DNA of 64,000 bases, from positions 992,001 to 1,056,000 of the forward strand of contig OZ244911.1 in the NCBI GenBank assembly GCA_965221765.1, read 5' to 3'. Positions 47,701 through 58,007 of the stretch are shown piece after piece. The translations under genes and the position numbers were made by a program. The notes beneath the pieces were generated by a model, which saw only the letters and a list, made by a program, of their open reading frames with translations, was not told where the DNA came from and made no database searches. This stretch comes from Bin25 sp965221765 (lineage in GTDB: Bacteria; Bacteroidota; Bacteroidia; Flavobacteriales; Flavobacteriaceae). The number at the start of each line of letters is the position of its first letter. Position 1 is the stretch's first letter.

Positions 47701-50700
47701 TTATGGGGTACAGTTGCTAAAGGGAGGCAGATTGGCTTGGCTTAAGGCAGAATCATTAGAAAATAGTAAGCAACTTGTAACTTTATTAACATTCCAACGT
47801 CTAAGGTCTCGATTAAAGGCCGTAGCTGAAAAAAACATCGTTCTCATATTCGTCACCTTGCTGACATTCCAACCACTGATATCTTGATCAAAGGCACTAG
47901 CTCGAACAAACATCGAAGCCATAGTCGTCACACTACTCACATTCCAATTCCCGATGTCTTGGTTGAAGACAAGAGCACGATTAAACATAGAGCTCATATT
48001 CGTCACGCTGCTGACATCCCAACCACCGATATCTTTGTTGAAGACACTCGCTCCTGAAAACATGGAATTCATATTGGTAACACTGCTGACATTCCAATCG
48101 CCAATGTCTTGGTTGAAGGCACTGGCTCGATAGAACATTGCAGACATCGTGGTGGCATTACCGACATTCCATTCGCCGATGTCTTGGTTGAAGGCCGTAG
48201 CCGATTCAAACATCTGACCCATATTGGTCACACTACTGACATTCCATGATCCGATATCTTGATTAAATGCAAGAGCAGTAGTAAACATAAAACTCATATT
48301 TGTCACATTACTGACATTCCATGATCCGATATCTTGGTTGAAGGCCTTTGCCCCAAAAAACATAGAAGCCATATTCTCAACGCTACTAGTATCCCAGGAG
48401 CTAATATCTTGATTAAAGGTGGCTTTCCCTTGGAACAAGGAGTTCATATCGGTCACGAAGGTGGTCACGAGATGCTCAACATTGCCCACATACGTATGTT
48501 CTCCGGCCGGAAGATTGATGATGCGTAGCAGCAACGCTCGATCGGCGATGCGATAGTTTTGGCCATTGAATCGGGCGGTTTTTCTGATTAATCGATTGTT
48601 TTGGCCCATATACTTATTTTGACAGGGATTGGCTTTGATGGTGATGCCATTGGCATCGATTGAGAGGATATTACGCACTAGGAAGCCGTCATAGAGACAG
48701 GGGGGCATTTTGGGTTCATCGTCAACCCATTGTTCATTGGCGCCGGAGGCAAAGGCTTGGGCATTTTCGACTTTTCCGATATTCCATTTACTGAGGTCTT
48801 GATTAAAGGCGGAGGCTTGATTAAACATCGAGAGCATCGAGGTGACCTTGGCGACGTTCCAGTCGCCGATATCTTGATTAAAGGCGGAGGCTTGATAAAA
48901 GAGGTGATGCATCAGTTTGACTTCTGAGACATTCCAGTCGCTGATATCGCCATTGAAGCTGGTGGCTTCTTGAAACATTCGAGCCATAGTGGTAACCTTG
49001 GCGACCTTTTGATTCCAAGGGAGGTCTTGGTTGAAGCTGGTGGCTTTTTGAAACATGGAGGCCATAGTGGTGACTTTGGCGACATTCCAATTCCCGATAT
49101 CTTGATTAAAGGCGGTAGCCCTAGCAAATAGGTGATTCATGTTCGTGACTTGCGATACATCCCAGGGGCCGATATCTTGATTAAAGGCGGTGGCATCCGC
49201 AAAGAGACTTCCCATGTTGGTGACGCTACTGACATCCCATCGGCTGATATCTTGATTGAAGGCGATGGCTTCCCGAAAGAGCCATTGCATATTGGTCACC
49301 TGACTCACATTCCATTGGCCGATATCTTGATTAAAAGCGGTAGCTTTTTCAAATAGGGCTGCCATGCTGGTGACCTGGCTGGTATCCCAGGGGCCGATAT
49401 CTTGATTAAAAGCACTGGCTCCTCGAAACATAAAATCCATGGTGGTGACGTTACTGGTATCCCAATGGCTGATATCTTCATTAAAGGTGCTGCTGACAAA
49501 CCGGCAATTCATTTGTTGTTCATCACAGCCGTGATTGTTAGAGAATAGGCTATTCATATTGGTGACGAAGGTGGTGACGATATTGCTCATGGGCAAGCCT
49601 TGGTCTCGTCGATCTCGGATGCTAAAATCATCGACGATGGTATAGGTCACGCCTTGGAAGGTAGGGGTCTTTCCTACCAAATGGTATAGGTTGAGGTCAT
49701 TAATCTCATCGCGTTGGAATCCTCGGCAGGCTTCCTTGACTTGGATGGTATGACCATTGGGGGCGAATTCGAGGGGTTGGGCACAAGCATCGGCCGCATC
49801 GACAGGATCGGGGATGACGGGCTGTGGATTCACGGGGGTAGGATTGCTGGGGGGTGTGCTGGGTGTTGGAGTGGGTGGATTTTCTGTTGTTGGACTGGGT
49901 GGGGTCTCGGTTGTTGGGGTGGGTTCTTGCTCTACTGCTTCTTCGAGCAGGGCGCTGACTTGACAATCTTTGGTAGCGATCAAGGTAATGGTGGTCTCAT
50001 TGGAGCTAAAGCTGCCGCAATCACTATTCCATTCTTCTAAGGTATAGTCGTCATCCACCTCGATGGTAATGCGAACGGTTTGTCCATGGGGGACGGTTTG
50101 GGAGGGGGTAATGGTGCCGCCTTCATTGATGGCGGTAGTGATGGTGCGTTGGGCTTTGGTAAATCGGGCTTGGAAGGCACAAGTTCCTATGGCGGTCAAA
50201 GATAGTTTGGGCTGGGTTGGATTCTGGAGGGTGGGACAACCGGGGCTTCCATCGGTGGTCCATCGTTCAAAGACATGGTTTTGGTTGGCTTGGGCGTTAA
50301 AGACGATGGTTTGTCCTTTGGTGGCTTGGTGCTGTTGTGGCTTTTGGATGGTACCTCCTGGGGAGGCGGTGGCTTGGATGAGATAGGTTTTTGGTTTTAA
50401 CACGGCAGTCACTTGGCAATCGTTGGTAGCGATAAAGGTGATAGTGTCCTCTTGGGGAGAAAAGCTACCACAATCGCTTTTCCATGCTTCTAAGGTATAG
50501 TCGTCCTCCACCTCGATGGTAATGCGGACGGTTTGTCCATGTTCGATGGTTTGGGGAGGGCTAATGGTGCCCCCTTCATTAATAATGGCGGTGGTGATGG
50601 TGCGGGGGGCTTTCATGAAGCGGGCTTGCAGGGCACAGGGGCCGGTGACGATGAACGAGAGGGTAGGATCTTGGGGGTTTTCCAAGGTGGGGCATTCCGA

Positions 50701-51621
50701 AGTTTCTTGTGTTTTCCATCCCGCAAAGACATGATTTTCATCGGCTTGGGCAGTGAACTCCACTTGTTGGCCATGGATGGCTTCTATACGATTGGGATTA
50801 TTAACAGATCCGCCTAAAGTGGCCGTGGCCTGCACGAGATATTGTTTTTTTTCAAGAATGGCTTGGAGCTGGCAATCCTCGGTAGCGGAAAAGGTGATGG
50901 TGAGGTCTTGGGGAGAAAAGGTCCCGCAGTTGTCCGTCCATTGGTTTAGTGTATAGCCCTCTTCGAGGGTTATGGTAATGGTGATTTCTTGGCCATGCTC
51001 GATAGTTTGGGTGGGGGTAATGGTACCTCCTGTATTGATGGCGGTAGTGATGGTGCGTTGGACTTTTTGAAAAGCAGCTTGTAATGCGCAGGGCCCTTGG
51101 ATGACAAAAGAGAGGGTTGGTGGGGTGGGGTCTTCTAGGGTGGGGCAACCCGAATCCCCATCGGTGGTCCAGCCGGCAAAGAGATGGTATTCTTGGGGCA
51201 CGGCTCGAAGGGTGATGGGCTGTCCTTGGGGGCTGCCCTGGGCGGGCAGTCCGGTGACCGTTCCTCCGTCGGTGGTGGTGGCGGTGATGGGATAGTTGAT
51301 TTTTTCAAAGACTGCCGTGATAGAGCAATGACCGCTGGCCTCAAAACGGAGACTGGCTTCTTGGCTATTGATGGGACAATTGCCCGTCCAGGTTTTGAAT
51401 TGATAATGTTGGTTAGGGGTGGCAGTGATGGCTACGGACTGTCCACTGGCCATGCGTTGGGTCGGGGTGATGGTCCCACCGATACTCGTGGCGGTGGCTA
51501 TGGTATAAAATAGGGGGGGGGTAACGGGCTTGGTGCGCACGGAATCTTCGCCACAGGCAAAGAAGATCAAAAGAATCAAGGGCATCGACCAAGAGGGTCT
51601 AAGATCGGATAAGCGAGTCAT
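47701..51621 (-). CDS. Large InlB-repeat/DUF285 (BspA-like) surface lipoprotein
   Basis: Intact protein of about 1306 residues from the ATG at 51619-51621, chosen because it gives a normal lipoprotein signal (PLILLIFFAC). The frame is open upstream to an ATG at 51718-51720 and a TTG at 51724-51726. After the Cys come seven InlB-type repeats of two alternating kinds, about 68-73 residues each (GGTITPTQTIEHGQ type and CPTLENPxxPTLSF type), then a Pro/Thr-rich linker (EPTPTTETPPSPTTENPP). Two DUF285 blocks follow, with about 10 and 9 repeats of FNQDIGDWNVSSVTNMSSMF type, each preceded by a small Cys-containing module. Such proteins usually act in adhesion or at the cell surface. Composition is GC-richer than neighbours. 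It is the likely functional homologue of the broken locus at 4397. Confidence 0.85.
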   Translation of the reverse strand: MTRLSDLRPSWSMPLILLIFFACGEDSVRTKPVTPPLFYTIATATSIGGTITPTQRMASGQSVAITATPNQHYQFKTWTGNCPINSQEASLRFEASGHCSITAVFEKINYPITATTTDGGTVTGLPAQGSPQGQPITLRAVPQEYHLFAGWTTDGDSGCPTLEDPTPPTLSFVIQGPCALQAAFQKVQRTITTAINTGGTITPTQTIEHGQEITITITLEEGYTLNQWTDNCGTFSPQDLTITFSATEDCQLQAILEKKQYLVQATATLGGSVNNPNRIEAIHGQQVEFTAQADENHVFAGWKTQETSECPTLENPQDPTLSFIVTGPCALQARFMKAPRTITTAIINEGGTISPPQTIEHGQTVRITIEVEDDYTLEAWKSDCGSFSPQEDTITFIATNDCQVTAVLKPKTYLIQATASPGGTIQKPQQHQATKGQTIVFNAQANQNHVFERWTTDGSPGCPTLQNPTQPKLSLTAIGTCAFQARFTKAQRTITTAINEGGTITPSQTVPHGQTVRITIEVDDDYTLEEWNSDCGSFSSNETTITLIATKDCQVSALLEEAVEQEPTPTTETPPSPTTENPPTPTPSTPPSNPTPVNPQPVIPDPVDAADACAQPLEFAPNGHTIQVKEACRGFQRDEINDLNLYHLVGKTPTFQGVTYTIVDDFSIRDRRDQGLPMSNIVTTFVTNMNSLFSNNHGCDEQQMNCRFVSSTFNEDISHWDTSNVTTMDFMFRGASAFNQDIGPWDTSQVTSMAALFEKATAFNQDIGQWNVSQVTNMQWLFREAIAFNQDISRWDVSSVTNMGSLFADATAFNQDIGPWDVSQVTNMNHLFARATAFNQDIGNWNVAKVTTMASMFQKATSFNQDLPWNQKVAKVTTMARMFQEATSFNGDISDWNVSEVKLMHHLFYQASAFNQDIGDWNVAKVTSMLSMFNQASAFNQDLSKWNIGKVENAQAFASGANEQWVDDEPKMPPCLYDGFLVRNILSIDANGITIKANPCQNKYMGQNNRLIRKTARFNGQNYRIADRALLLRIINLPAGEHTYVGNVEHLVTTFVTDMNSLFQGKATFNQDISSWDTSSVENMASMFFGAKAFNQDIGSWNVSNVTNMSFMFTTALAFNQDIGSWNVSSVTNMGQMFESATAFNQDIGEWNVGNATTMSAMFYRASAFNQDIGDWNVSSVTNMNSMFSGASVFNKDIGGWDVSSVTNMSSMFNRALVFNQDIGNWNVSSVTTMASMFVRASAFDQDISGWNVSKVTNMRTMFFSATAFNRDLRRWNVNKVTSCLLFSNDSALSQANLPPFSNCTP
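51513..51521 (-). repeat. C9 tract (coding strand) just after lipobox
   Basis: Nine C on the coding strand fall in the codons for Thr-Pro-Pro-Leu at the start of the mature protein. A change of one base would shift out the whole protein. Confidence 0.85.
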
Positions 51622-51709
51622 GAGTGGTATGGGTTTAAGTATGGATGATGGGTAAAATTTAAAATTCATCGATAGGAATTCAAGTGAATCTTTGCAAAGA
51701 TAATCAGTA

Positions 51710-51718
51710 CCCCCCCCC
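51710..51718 (-). repeat. G9 tract after upstream ATG of surface lipoprotein
   Basis: On the minus strand ATG is followed by nine G (the G of ATG counts as the first) and then TACTGAT. The ATG is in frame with the lipoprotein at the present tract length. It lies about 90 bp upstream of the ATG that gives the signal peptide, so it is either in the 5' leader or in an N-terminal extension. Confidence 0.8.
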
Positions 51719-51769
51719 ATTTTCAAGTCATGGTTCTTGTTTTTTCGGGGACCTAGTGATTTACATTAT

Positions 51770-52130
51770 GGATTCGATGGCGATACCAAGCGTTATAAGG
51801 GATTTTCCTATGGTTTATGATCATGCTGACCTGCTGGCTTTCTAATCAGCAACCATCCACTCAAGAGGCTCTTATGCTTCTTTAATGATGGGGTCTTTGA
51901 GGACTACTTTCAATAAGATATAATATGTGTTGTCTTTTTTCTTTTGGTGGCTTTTATCCATGGGGTATCGAGAGGGTAATATTGTTTTGTGATGGCCTTT
52001 TTTATTGGGAAGAGCATATAGTATTCTCCATACTAATTTCCGATATAATTTTTATAGTCTAGCGATGGATTGATAGGCATCTCTTTGATAGATAAGTGTT
52101 TCCAATGGATACCTTTGTTTTGGGTTTGGC
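51770..52130 (-). pseudogene. Possible transposase remnant (IS4/Tn5-like)
   Basis: On the minus strand broken frames read RILYALPNKKGHHKTI, KDNTYYILLKVVLKDP and EPLEWMVAD, reminiscent of the region of IS4/Tn5 transposases before the last catalytic Glu. It is short and full of stops, so the assignment is tentative. The rest of the 51727-52325 gap shows nothing. Confidence 0.35.
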
Positions 52131-52325
52131 TTTTGAAACATCCAAGACGAACCCTTAGTCTATTCCCTACCCAATCGTTTGGCTGGAGTTGTTCATGTTC
52201 ACTAGATGGTTGAATTTTGTAAATGTTTAAAAATCAAATTTTTTAGCCTACCTTATCACATAAAGGCTCAAAATTGAAGATACTTGTTGAGTAATAGGCC
52301 ATTCAATTATATAAATTTGTATCCC

Positions 52326-53864
52326 ATGGAAGAATCCAATCAATTTAAAAGAGTTATTGCACATGCCAAAGAGTATGGTTTTGTATTTCCATCGAGTGAA
52401 ATCTATGATGGATTAAGTGCTATATATGACTATGGACCGAATGGCGTTGAATTAAAAAACAATATCAAAGAATATTGGTGGAAAGCTATGGTAGAGGGAT
52501 ATCATGAAATTGTGGGAATTGATTCGGCTATTTTCATGCATCCTACTACATGGAAAGCATCTGGCCATGTCGATGCTTTTAATGATCCATTGATTGAGAA
52601 TAAGGGTTCAAATAAACGATATCGAGCAGATGTTTTGATTGAAAATCACATAAAAAAAATCGAAGCGAAAATTCAAAAAGAAATATTAAAAGCTGCCAAA
52701 AAATTTGGACAAAAGTTTGACCGTTCTGCTTTTATCAATACTAACCAGAGAGTCAATGGCTATCAAAATAAAATTAAAGAAATCGAAAAGAGACTTTCTT
52801 CTTCAATGGAAAGAGGCAATCTAGTTGATCTAAAATTATTGATTGAAGAATGTGGTATTACTTGTCCTGATAGCGGATCAAAAAATTGGTCTGATATCAA
52901 ACAGTTTAATTTGATGTTTCAAACAAAACTTGGTGCCACTCAAAAAAGCGCATCTGATTTGTATATGCGGCCTGAAACGGCTCAAGGTATTTTTTTAAAC
53001 TATCTCAATGTCCAAAAAAATTTCCGTTTAAAAATTCCATTTGGAATCGCACAAATTGGAAAAGCTTTCCGAAATGAAATTGTAGCACGTCAGTTTATTT
53101 TTAGAATGCGTGAATTTGAACAAATGGAAATGCAGTACTTTATTGCACCGGGTAGTCAGCAAGAATGGTATTCCTTTTGGAAAGAGGCCCGATTAAAATG
53201 GCATCATGCCATGGGTATAGATAAAGAAAATTATCAATTTCATGATCATGTCAATCTTGCCCATTATGCCGATGCTGCAACGGATATTGAATTTAAGTTT
53301 CCTTTTGGGTTTAAAGAATTAGAAGGTATTCATTCAAGAACGAACTTTGATTTACTGAATCATCAAAAATTTTCAGGTAAAAAAATCTCGTATTTTGATC
53401 CTTTTACCAAACAAACCTATACTCCGTTTGTTATTGAAACTTCCATTGGATTAGATAGAATGTTTTTAGCGATTTATTCTGCATGTCTCAAAGAACAGAT
53501 ATTAGAAGATGCTTCAAAACGAATTGTTTTTGAATTACCTCCATATTTAGCCCCCGTGAAGTTGGCTATTTTACCCCTTGTCAATAAGGAAGAATTGGTT
53601 AGGATTGCTCAAGAAATCAATGACAAACTCCAATGGGAATTTACCATTTCATTGGATGTCAAGGATACCATCGGAAAGCGTTATCGAAGACAAGATGCTA
53701 TTGGCACTCCGTATTGTGTCACGGTTGATTTTGATTCGTTAAATGATGGAAAAGTAACCCTTAGAAATCGAGATTCGATGGAACAAAAACGTATTGCCAT
53801 AGATCAAATAAATCGATTGATTGCTCAAAAAGTAGATATGGTTTCCATATTAAAAACACTATAA
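52326..53864 (+). CDS. glyQS: Glycyl-tRNA synthetase, single-chain type
   Basis: Class II aminoacyl-tRNA synthetase, 512 residues, of the dimeric alpha-2 type. The start at ATG 52326 gives MEESNQFKRVIAHAKEYGFV; the frame is open upstream but not conserved. Class II motifs: YDYGPNGVELKNNI, motif 2 IGKAFRNEIVARQFIFRMRE with FEQMEMQYF, and motif 3 IETSIGLDRMFLA. The C-terminal anticodon-binding domain includes LAPVKLAILPLVNK and GTPYCVTVDFDS. Complete. Confidence 0.95.
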   Translation: MEESNQFKRVIAHAKEYGFVFPSSEIYDGLSAIYDYGPNGVELKNNIKEYWWKAMVEGYHEIVGIDSAIFMHPTTWKASGHVDAFNDPLIENKGSNKRYRADVLIENHIKKIEAKIQKEILKAAKKFGQKFDRSAFINTNQRVNGYQNKIKEIEKRLSSSMERGNLVDLKLLIEECGITCPDSGSKNWSDIKQFNLMFQTKLGATQKSASDLYMRPETAQGIFLNYLNVQKNFRLKIPFGIAQIGKAFRNEIVARQFIFRMREFEQMEMQYFIAPGSQQEWYSFWKEARLKWHHAMGIDKENYQFHDHVNLAHYADAATDIEFKFPFGFKELEGIHSRTNFDLLNHQKFSGKKISYFDPFTKQTYTPFVIETSIGLDRMFLAIYSACLKEQILEDASKRIVFELPPYLAPVKLAILPLVNKEELVRIAQEINDKLQWEFTISLDVKDTIGKRYRRQDAIGTPYCVTVDFDSLNDGKVTLRNRDSMEQKRIAIDQINRLIAQKVDMVSILKTL

Positions 53865-53893
53865 TATCAATTTTAATAATTTAACTTTAGAAG

Positions 53894-54658
53894 GTGGTAA
53901 ATATCATTTCTTATAATGTCAATGGTATTCGATCAGCAACCAAAAAAGGTTTTCTTGATTGGTTAAAATCCACATCAATAGATATACTATGTATTCAAGA
54001 AGTAAGGGCTAAAAAGAATCAAATTCCGAAAGAAAAAATCAAATCGTTAGGGTACTTTTTTGATTTAAATCCAGCCCATAAACTCGGCTACAGTGGGGTA
54101 GCCATTTTATCTAAAATTCCTCACAATCAAGTAGTGAAAGATACGTTTGTTAATACACTAGAGGGAGAAGGTAGGATTATTCGATTGGATTTTAATCAAT
54201 TCTCTGTCATCAGTCTTTATATGCCTTCGGCATCAAATCTTGATCGATTGGATTTTAAGTTTGAATTCATGCATCATTTTCAATCATATATCAATGATTT
54301 GAAAAAACAAATTCCGAATTTAATCATCTGTGGCGACTTTAATATCTGTCATCGTGCTATTGATATTCACGATCCTATTAGAAATAAAAATGTTTCTGGC
54401 TTTTTACCAGAAGAAAGAGCCTGGTTGGATGGTTTTATCAATAGTGGTTTTATTGATGCATTCAGATATAAAAATCCAAATCCCAACAATTATACATGGT
54501 GGTCCTATCGAAGCAATGCAAGAGAAAGAAACTTGGGATGGCGTATCGATTATTGTATGGTAAGCCGAAGCTTAAAATCTAATATCCATAAAGCCTATAT
54601 TTCCAATGATGCAAAACATTCAGATCATTGTCCAACCGGGGTTGAGTTGGATATTTAG
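53894..54658 (+). CDS. xth: Exodeoxyribonuclease III
   Basis: Endonuclease/exonuclease/phosphatase-fold AP endonuclease, 254 residues, acting in base-excision repair. Motifs: SYNVNGIRSA (Asn), CIQEVRAKK (Glu), YMPSAS, GDFNICHRAIDIH (Asp/Asn), GWRIDYCMVS and DAKHSDHCPTGVEL (catalytic Asp-His). The start is GTG at 53894, two residues before the conserved strand. It follows glyQS by 29 bp and may share its transcript. Confidence 0.93.
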   Translation: MVNIISYNVNGIRSATKKGFLDWLKSTSIDILCIQEVRAKKNQIPKEKIKSLGYFFDLNPAHKLGYSGVAILSKIPHNQVVKDTFVNTLEGEGRIIRLDFNQFSVISLYMPSASNLDRLDFKFEFMHHFQSYINDLKKQIPNLIICGDFNICHRAIDIHDPIRNKNVSGFLPEERAWLDGFINSGFIDAFRYKNPNPNNYTWWSYRSNARERNLGWRIDYCMVSRSLKSNIHKAYISNDAKHSDHCPTGVELDI

Positions 54659-54749
54659 TCAATCCTTAAAAAGTCTTTTTTATCAATTATAGTCAAATTA
54701 TTTTTATTATCGAGGTTCTTTGAACTGAACATGGAGACCTTCTGAAAAA

Positions 54750-55990
54750 GTAAAAAAGAACATCCTAGACTAATTGTTCCATGAATTTCTTCAAATGCCA
54801 CCCTGTAGCAGCCCAATAGGCATTGATTGTTGGGGATTGGGCGCCCATCAAATCGTTTTCCTGCATGCGATGTTCTGTTTTGAGATGGCCGATGAGTGGC
54901 TCTATGGCCGCTCGGCATCGAAACTTTTTTCTTTTGCTTTTGATCCGGTGTATCACGTTTCAGTGCTTTGCCTAGAATCAATATCTTGGTCTCGCCTATC
55001 TGACGTTTTCCTCGACCAACTCGATCATAGATTAGTTCTTTGGGAAGCTTGGCCCACGATGGATTGATGTTGTTCTAACAAGGGTTCGATGGTTTTGCTA
55101 TCGTGGGGATTTCCTTCAAAAGCAAGGATGGTCGTGATGATCATTTTCTTACCTCCTATTGCGATTAAGCCCACTGTATTCCCCAATGCATATTTTTTAT
55201 GAGCCTTGTCTTTGGCCATACAAGCCGTGAAAGGCTGGTGGATAGCAACACCTTGTTTTTGTCGGTTCGTTGTTGTTGCATGACTTTTTGATATCATGTC
55301 AGTTCTTTTTGGTATTGCCCTTTTTGTTGGGGATCCGTTTTCGTTGGAGTTCCCGGACTGATCTGCCCGATAAGGTCTTGAGTTTTGACGAGGCCTTTTT
55401 GGCTCTTTTAGCTCGTCTCGGGGATGCTTCCCATGGAAGGTTTGACGCATCAGTTCTTTGGAGGCTTTGGCAGACGTCTGCCGTTGTTTTATCTTTTCTT
55501 TTTTGACGATCTGGTGGCATTGATCGATGACCTTTTTGTTCAACTTGGCATCGGTGGGAAAGGTCACCTTGTTGTCTTGTACGGTGGTATCCGATCAAAC
55601 CATCGATGAGGACTTCTTGATTTCTTTTGGATGCTACGGGACCGAATAGGCAAAAATTTTTTAGCTCTCTCTTTCCCCAATCCTCTTTCCTAAAATGACT
55701 CCAATCAGAAGAATCGCCAGGGGTCGGTGTTTCATGAAATCAGAACCCGTGAAGTACGGCATGGTAAGGTTTTCAATCCACTGTTCCATGAGGGTTTCAT
55801 CACCCAGATGATAAAGACGTTTCAGCATCAAACCACCCACCATCAACCCAATGGGCTTGGCTGGACGGCCCTTTGGGGAATAAAAGGAACCAAAGGCGTT
55901 TTCAAAAAAAGACCAATCGATGGCATCAGCGAGCCACTTGATCTTTTGTTTTGGATGGAGAATACGTTTAAATTCCGAGTCCATTCATGG
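54750..55990 (-). mobile_element. Decayed IS5-family transposase, second type
   Basis: The N-terminal domain starts at the ATG at 55982-55984 (IKWLADAIDWSFFENAFGSF, then GRPAKPIGLMVGGLMLKRLY). After frameshifts come TFPTDAKLNKKVIDQCHQIV and AIGGKKMIITTILAFEGN, then the C-terminal RRKFRCRAAIEPLIGHLKTE region (approximately 54790-54930) with the conserved Glu-Pro-x-Ile-Gly-His. This pattern is the usual IS5-family type with DUF772 N-terminus, distinct from the element at 35780. At least three frame breaks. Terminal repeats not identified. Confidence 0.78.
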
Positions 55991-55999
55991 GGGCTGTTT

Positions 56000-56889
56000 T
56001 GGGGTTACTTTTTTGATCATTTCTACAAAGTTTTGAGACCAGAACACGCATTTCCTTGCAGATTTAAAAACTAAAATAGAACCATTTAATCCCCAATACA
56101 AAAGGGATAGAGATAAATTTTAGACTTTTTAAGGAGCGACCATTTAGATTATTTTGATTGATTTATCCGTTTTTTCAGTGAATCGGTCCCTTATGATTTG
56201 AATAAGAGCTTTATACAAAAGTGATAGAATAGATGATAAAATGTCTAATTTAGTTTCCAATACAGTCAAGGCATGAGAATTATTTTCGATGTTAAAAAGT
56301 CATATGGATCACTTGCGGGATATTCTGAAAACACATGAAGGTGTAAAGATTACGAAAACTGATGATTTGGAGAAAATGAACGTATAGTCTCAGTGGGGAA
56401 CTATAAAGAGATAGAAATTGATGTTTTGCGAGATGAAGAATCAGATGAAATAGGTTAGAACATTTTCAAATCAAAAGGATGTTAAGAATCTTAAAAATTG
56501 ACTTAAGATACTTACGAATGAATCAAATCGATAAAACCAATCAAAACAAAGCACCCCATTAGGGAATCATGATTGAAAAATTGAGTTATGCATCAAATCT
56601 AAAAGCAAAGGAAAAAGAGAATGGAGGTATCGTAAATTACTCATGTTTGATGAAGTAGATTAAGAAATTGGTTTATGTGCTATCCATCATACATAGAGAA
56701 TCACTGTTCTATCTGTTGAAAAAACTCTTAAAAAACAAAAAATAAATCAAAAGATGGATGATGATTCAAAGAAATAGTTCGTTAGTGAATCCAATCGGTT
56801 ACAAGTCTTTTCAGTCATGGGGGCTTGAAATTCAACCAAATAAGTTTTCTTTGGCATCTATTCTATAGAATTTTAATATAATAAGATAA
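56000..56889 (+). other. Long gap with a decayed open frame
   Basis: No intact gene. Near 56295-56460, with one frameshift, the sequence reads ILKTHEGVKITKTDDLEKMN and then VSVGNYKEIEIDVLRDEESD, which looks like a former coding region of unknown family. The rest is AT-rich with stops everywhere. Confidence 0.4.
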
Positions 56890-57933
56890 ATGATGAAATA
56901 CACTACCCTACTAGGAACGCAAACCAAAGTAAGTAAAATCTGTCTTGGGACCATGACTTGGGGAGAACAAAACACTCAAGAAGAGGCATTCCAACAAATG
57001 GATTATGCCACCAATCAAGGCGTTAATTTTTTTGATGCTGCTGAGCTATATCCGATTCCTCCCAATGCAAAAACATATGGGGATACCGAAAAAATCATTG
57101 GAAATTGGTTAAAAAAAACTAGTAAGAGAAATGAAGTTGTTTTGGCAACAAAAATCTCTGGTCCTGCTGCCTTTGTGGCTCACATTAGAGATAATCTGGG
57201 ATTTTCAGATGAGGCGATTGACCAAGCATTAGAAAATAGTTTGAAACGGTTACAAACCGATTATATTGATTTATATCAATTGCATTGGCCGGAACGCCCG
57301 ACAAACTTTTTTGGACAAAGAGGATATAGCTTTTATGACGGACCCATTTGGGAAAATAATTTTCATCAAGTATTACAGCGGTTGGCATTCCATATCCAAG
57401 CGGGTAAAATCAGATATATCGGAGTATCAAATGAAAATCCGTGGGGATTGATGAAATTTTTAGAGATAGCTAAAGAGCATGATTTGCCTTTAATTCGTAC
57501 GGTACAAAATCCCTATTCATTGGTTAATCGACTATTTGAAGTTGGTAATGCCGAAATATGCCACTATGAAGCTATAGGATTACTAGCCTATTCCCCGTTG
57601 GCCTTTGGCACTCTTTCTGGAAAATACTTGGATGGGAAAAGGCCAGAGAAATCAAGATTGGCACTTTTCCCACATTATGATCGATATAATAGAGGCCCTT
57701 GCGTTGATGCCACTAGAAAATATGTTGCATTGGCTCAAAAACATGGTTTAAAACCAGCACAATTGGCATTGGCATTTGTTACTAGCAGACCATTTTTGAC
57801 ATCCAATATCATTGGCGCAACCACCCTGGAGCAATTGAAAGAGAATATTGGCAGCATTGACGTTGACCTCGATGAGGATATCCTAAAAGAAATCAATCAT
57901 ATTCAAGAGAGCATCCCCAATCCATCACCATAA
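56890..57933 (+). CDS. tas: Aldo/keto reductase, Tas-like
   Basis: NADPH-dependent aldo/keto reductase, 347 residues. The opening CLGTMTWGEQNTQEEAF and NFFDAAELYPIPPNAKTYG (catalytic Asp/Tyr) are close to the E. coli Tas subgroup. Catalytic Lys is in VVLATKISG and His in YQLHWPERPTNFFGQRGY. IGVSNENPWG and the C-terminal IIGATTLEQLKENI complete the barrel. The natural substrate is unknown. It converges on acs with a hairpin between. Confidence 0.88.
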   Translation: MMKYTTLLGTQTKVSKICLGTMTWGEQNTQEEAFQQMDYATNQGVNFFDAAELYPIPPNAKTYGDTEKIIGNWLKKTSKRNEVVLATKISGPAAFVAHIRDNLGFSDEAIDQALENSLKRLQTDYIDLYQLHWPERPTNFFGQRGYSFYDGPIWENNFHQVLQRLAFHIQAGKIRYIGVSNENPWGLMKFLEIAKEHDLPLIRTVQNPYSLVNRLFEVGNAEICHYEAIGLLAYSPLAFGTLSGKYLDGKRPEKSRLALFPHYDRYNRGPCVDATRKYVALAQKHGLKPAQLALAFVTSRPFLTSNIIGATTLEQLKENIGSIDVDLDEDILKEINHIQESIPNPSP

Positions 57934-57967
57934 GTGCCTAAATCGAAGACTTCTACTAGCGCTTATG
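57929..57967. terminator. Bidirectional hairpin between tas-like gene and acs
   Basis: CATAAGTGC (57929-57937) pairs with GCGCTTATG (57959-57967) in a nine-base stem with one G-T, loop 21 bases. A run of A, which is T for the minus strand, lies to the right. It sits between convergent genes. Confidence 0.45.
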
Positions 57968-58007
57968 AACCAAATATTAAAAAAACTGAGGAGGATTGAA
58001 AAAGTGA

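Noticed and set aside
49714..51513. Plus-strand open frames opposite the large surface protein
   Set aside because: Low-complexity Gly/Trp/Val-rich translations mirror the repeat codons of the minus-strand gene; no start context or domain supports them.
47701..51621. DUF285 repeats mistaken for a CRISPR-like or tandem DNA repeat array
   Set aside because: The periodicity (about 75 bp) follows codons of a protein repeat, with diverged third positions and no unique spacers; no CRISPR array was found anywhere in the window.
54660..56080. Plus-strand open frames over the IS5-type remnant
   Set aside because: The minus strand carries recognisable transposase motifs in order; plus-strand frames show none.
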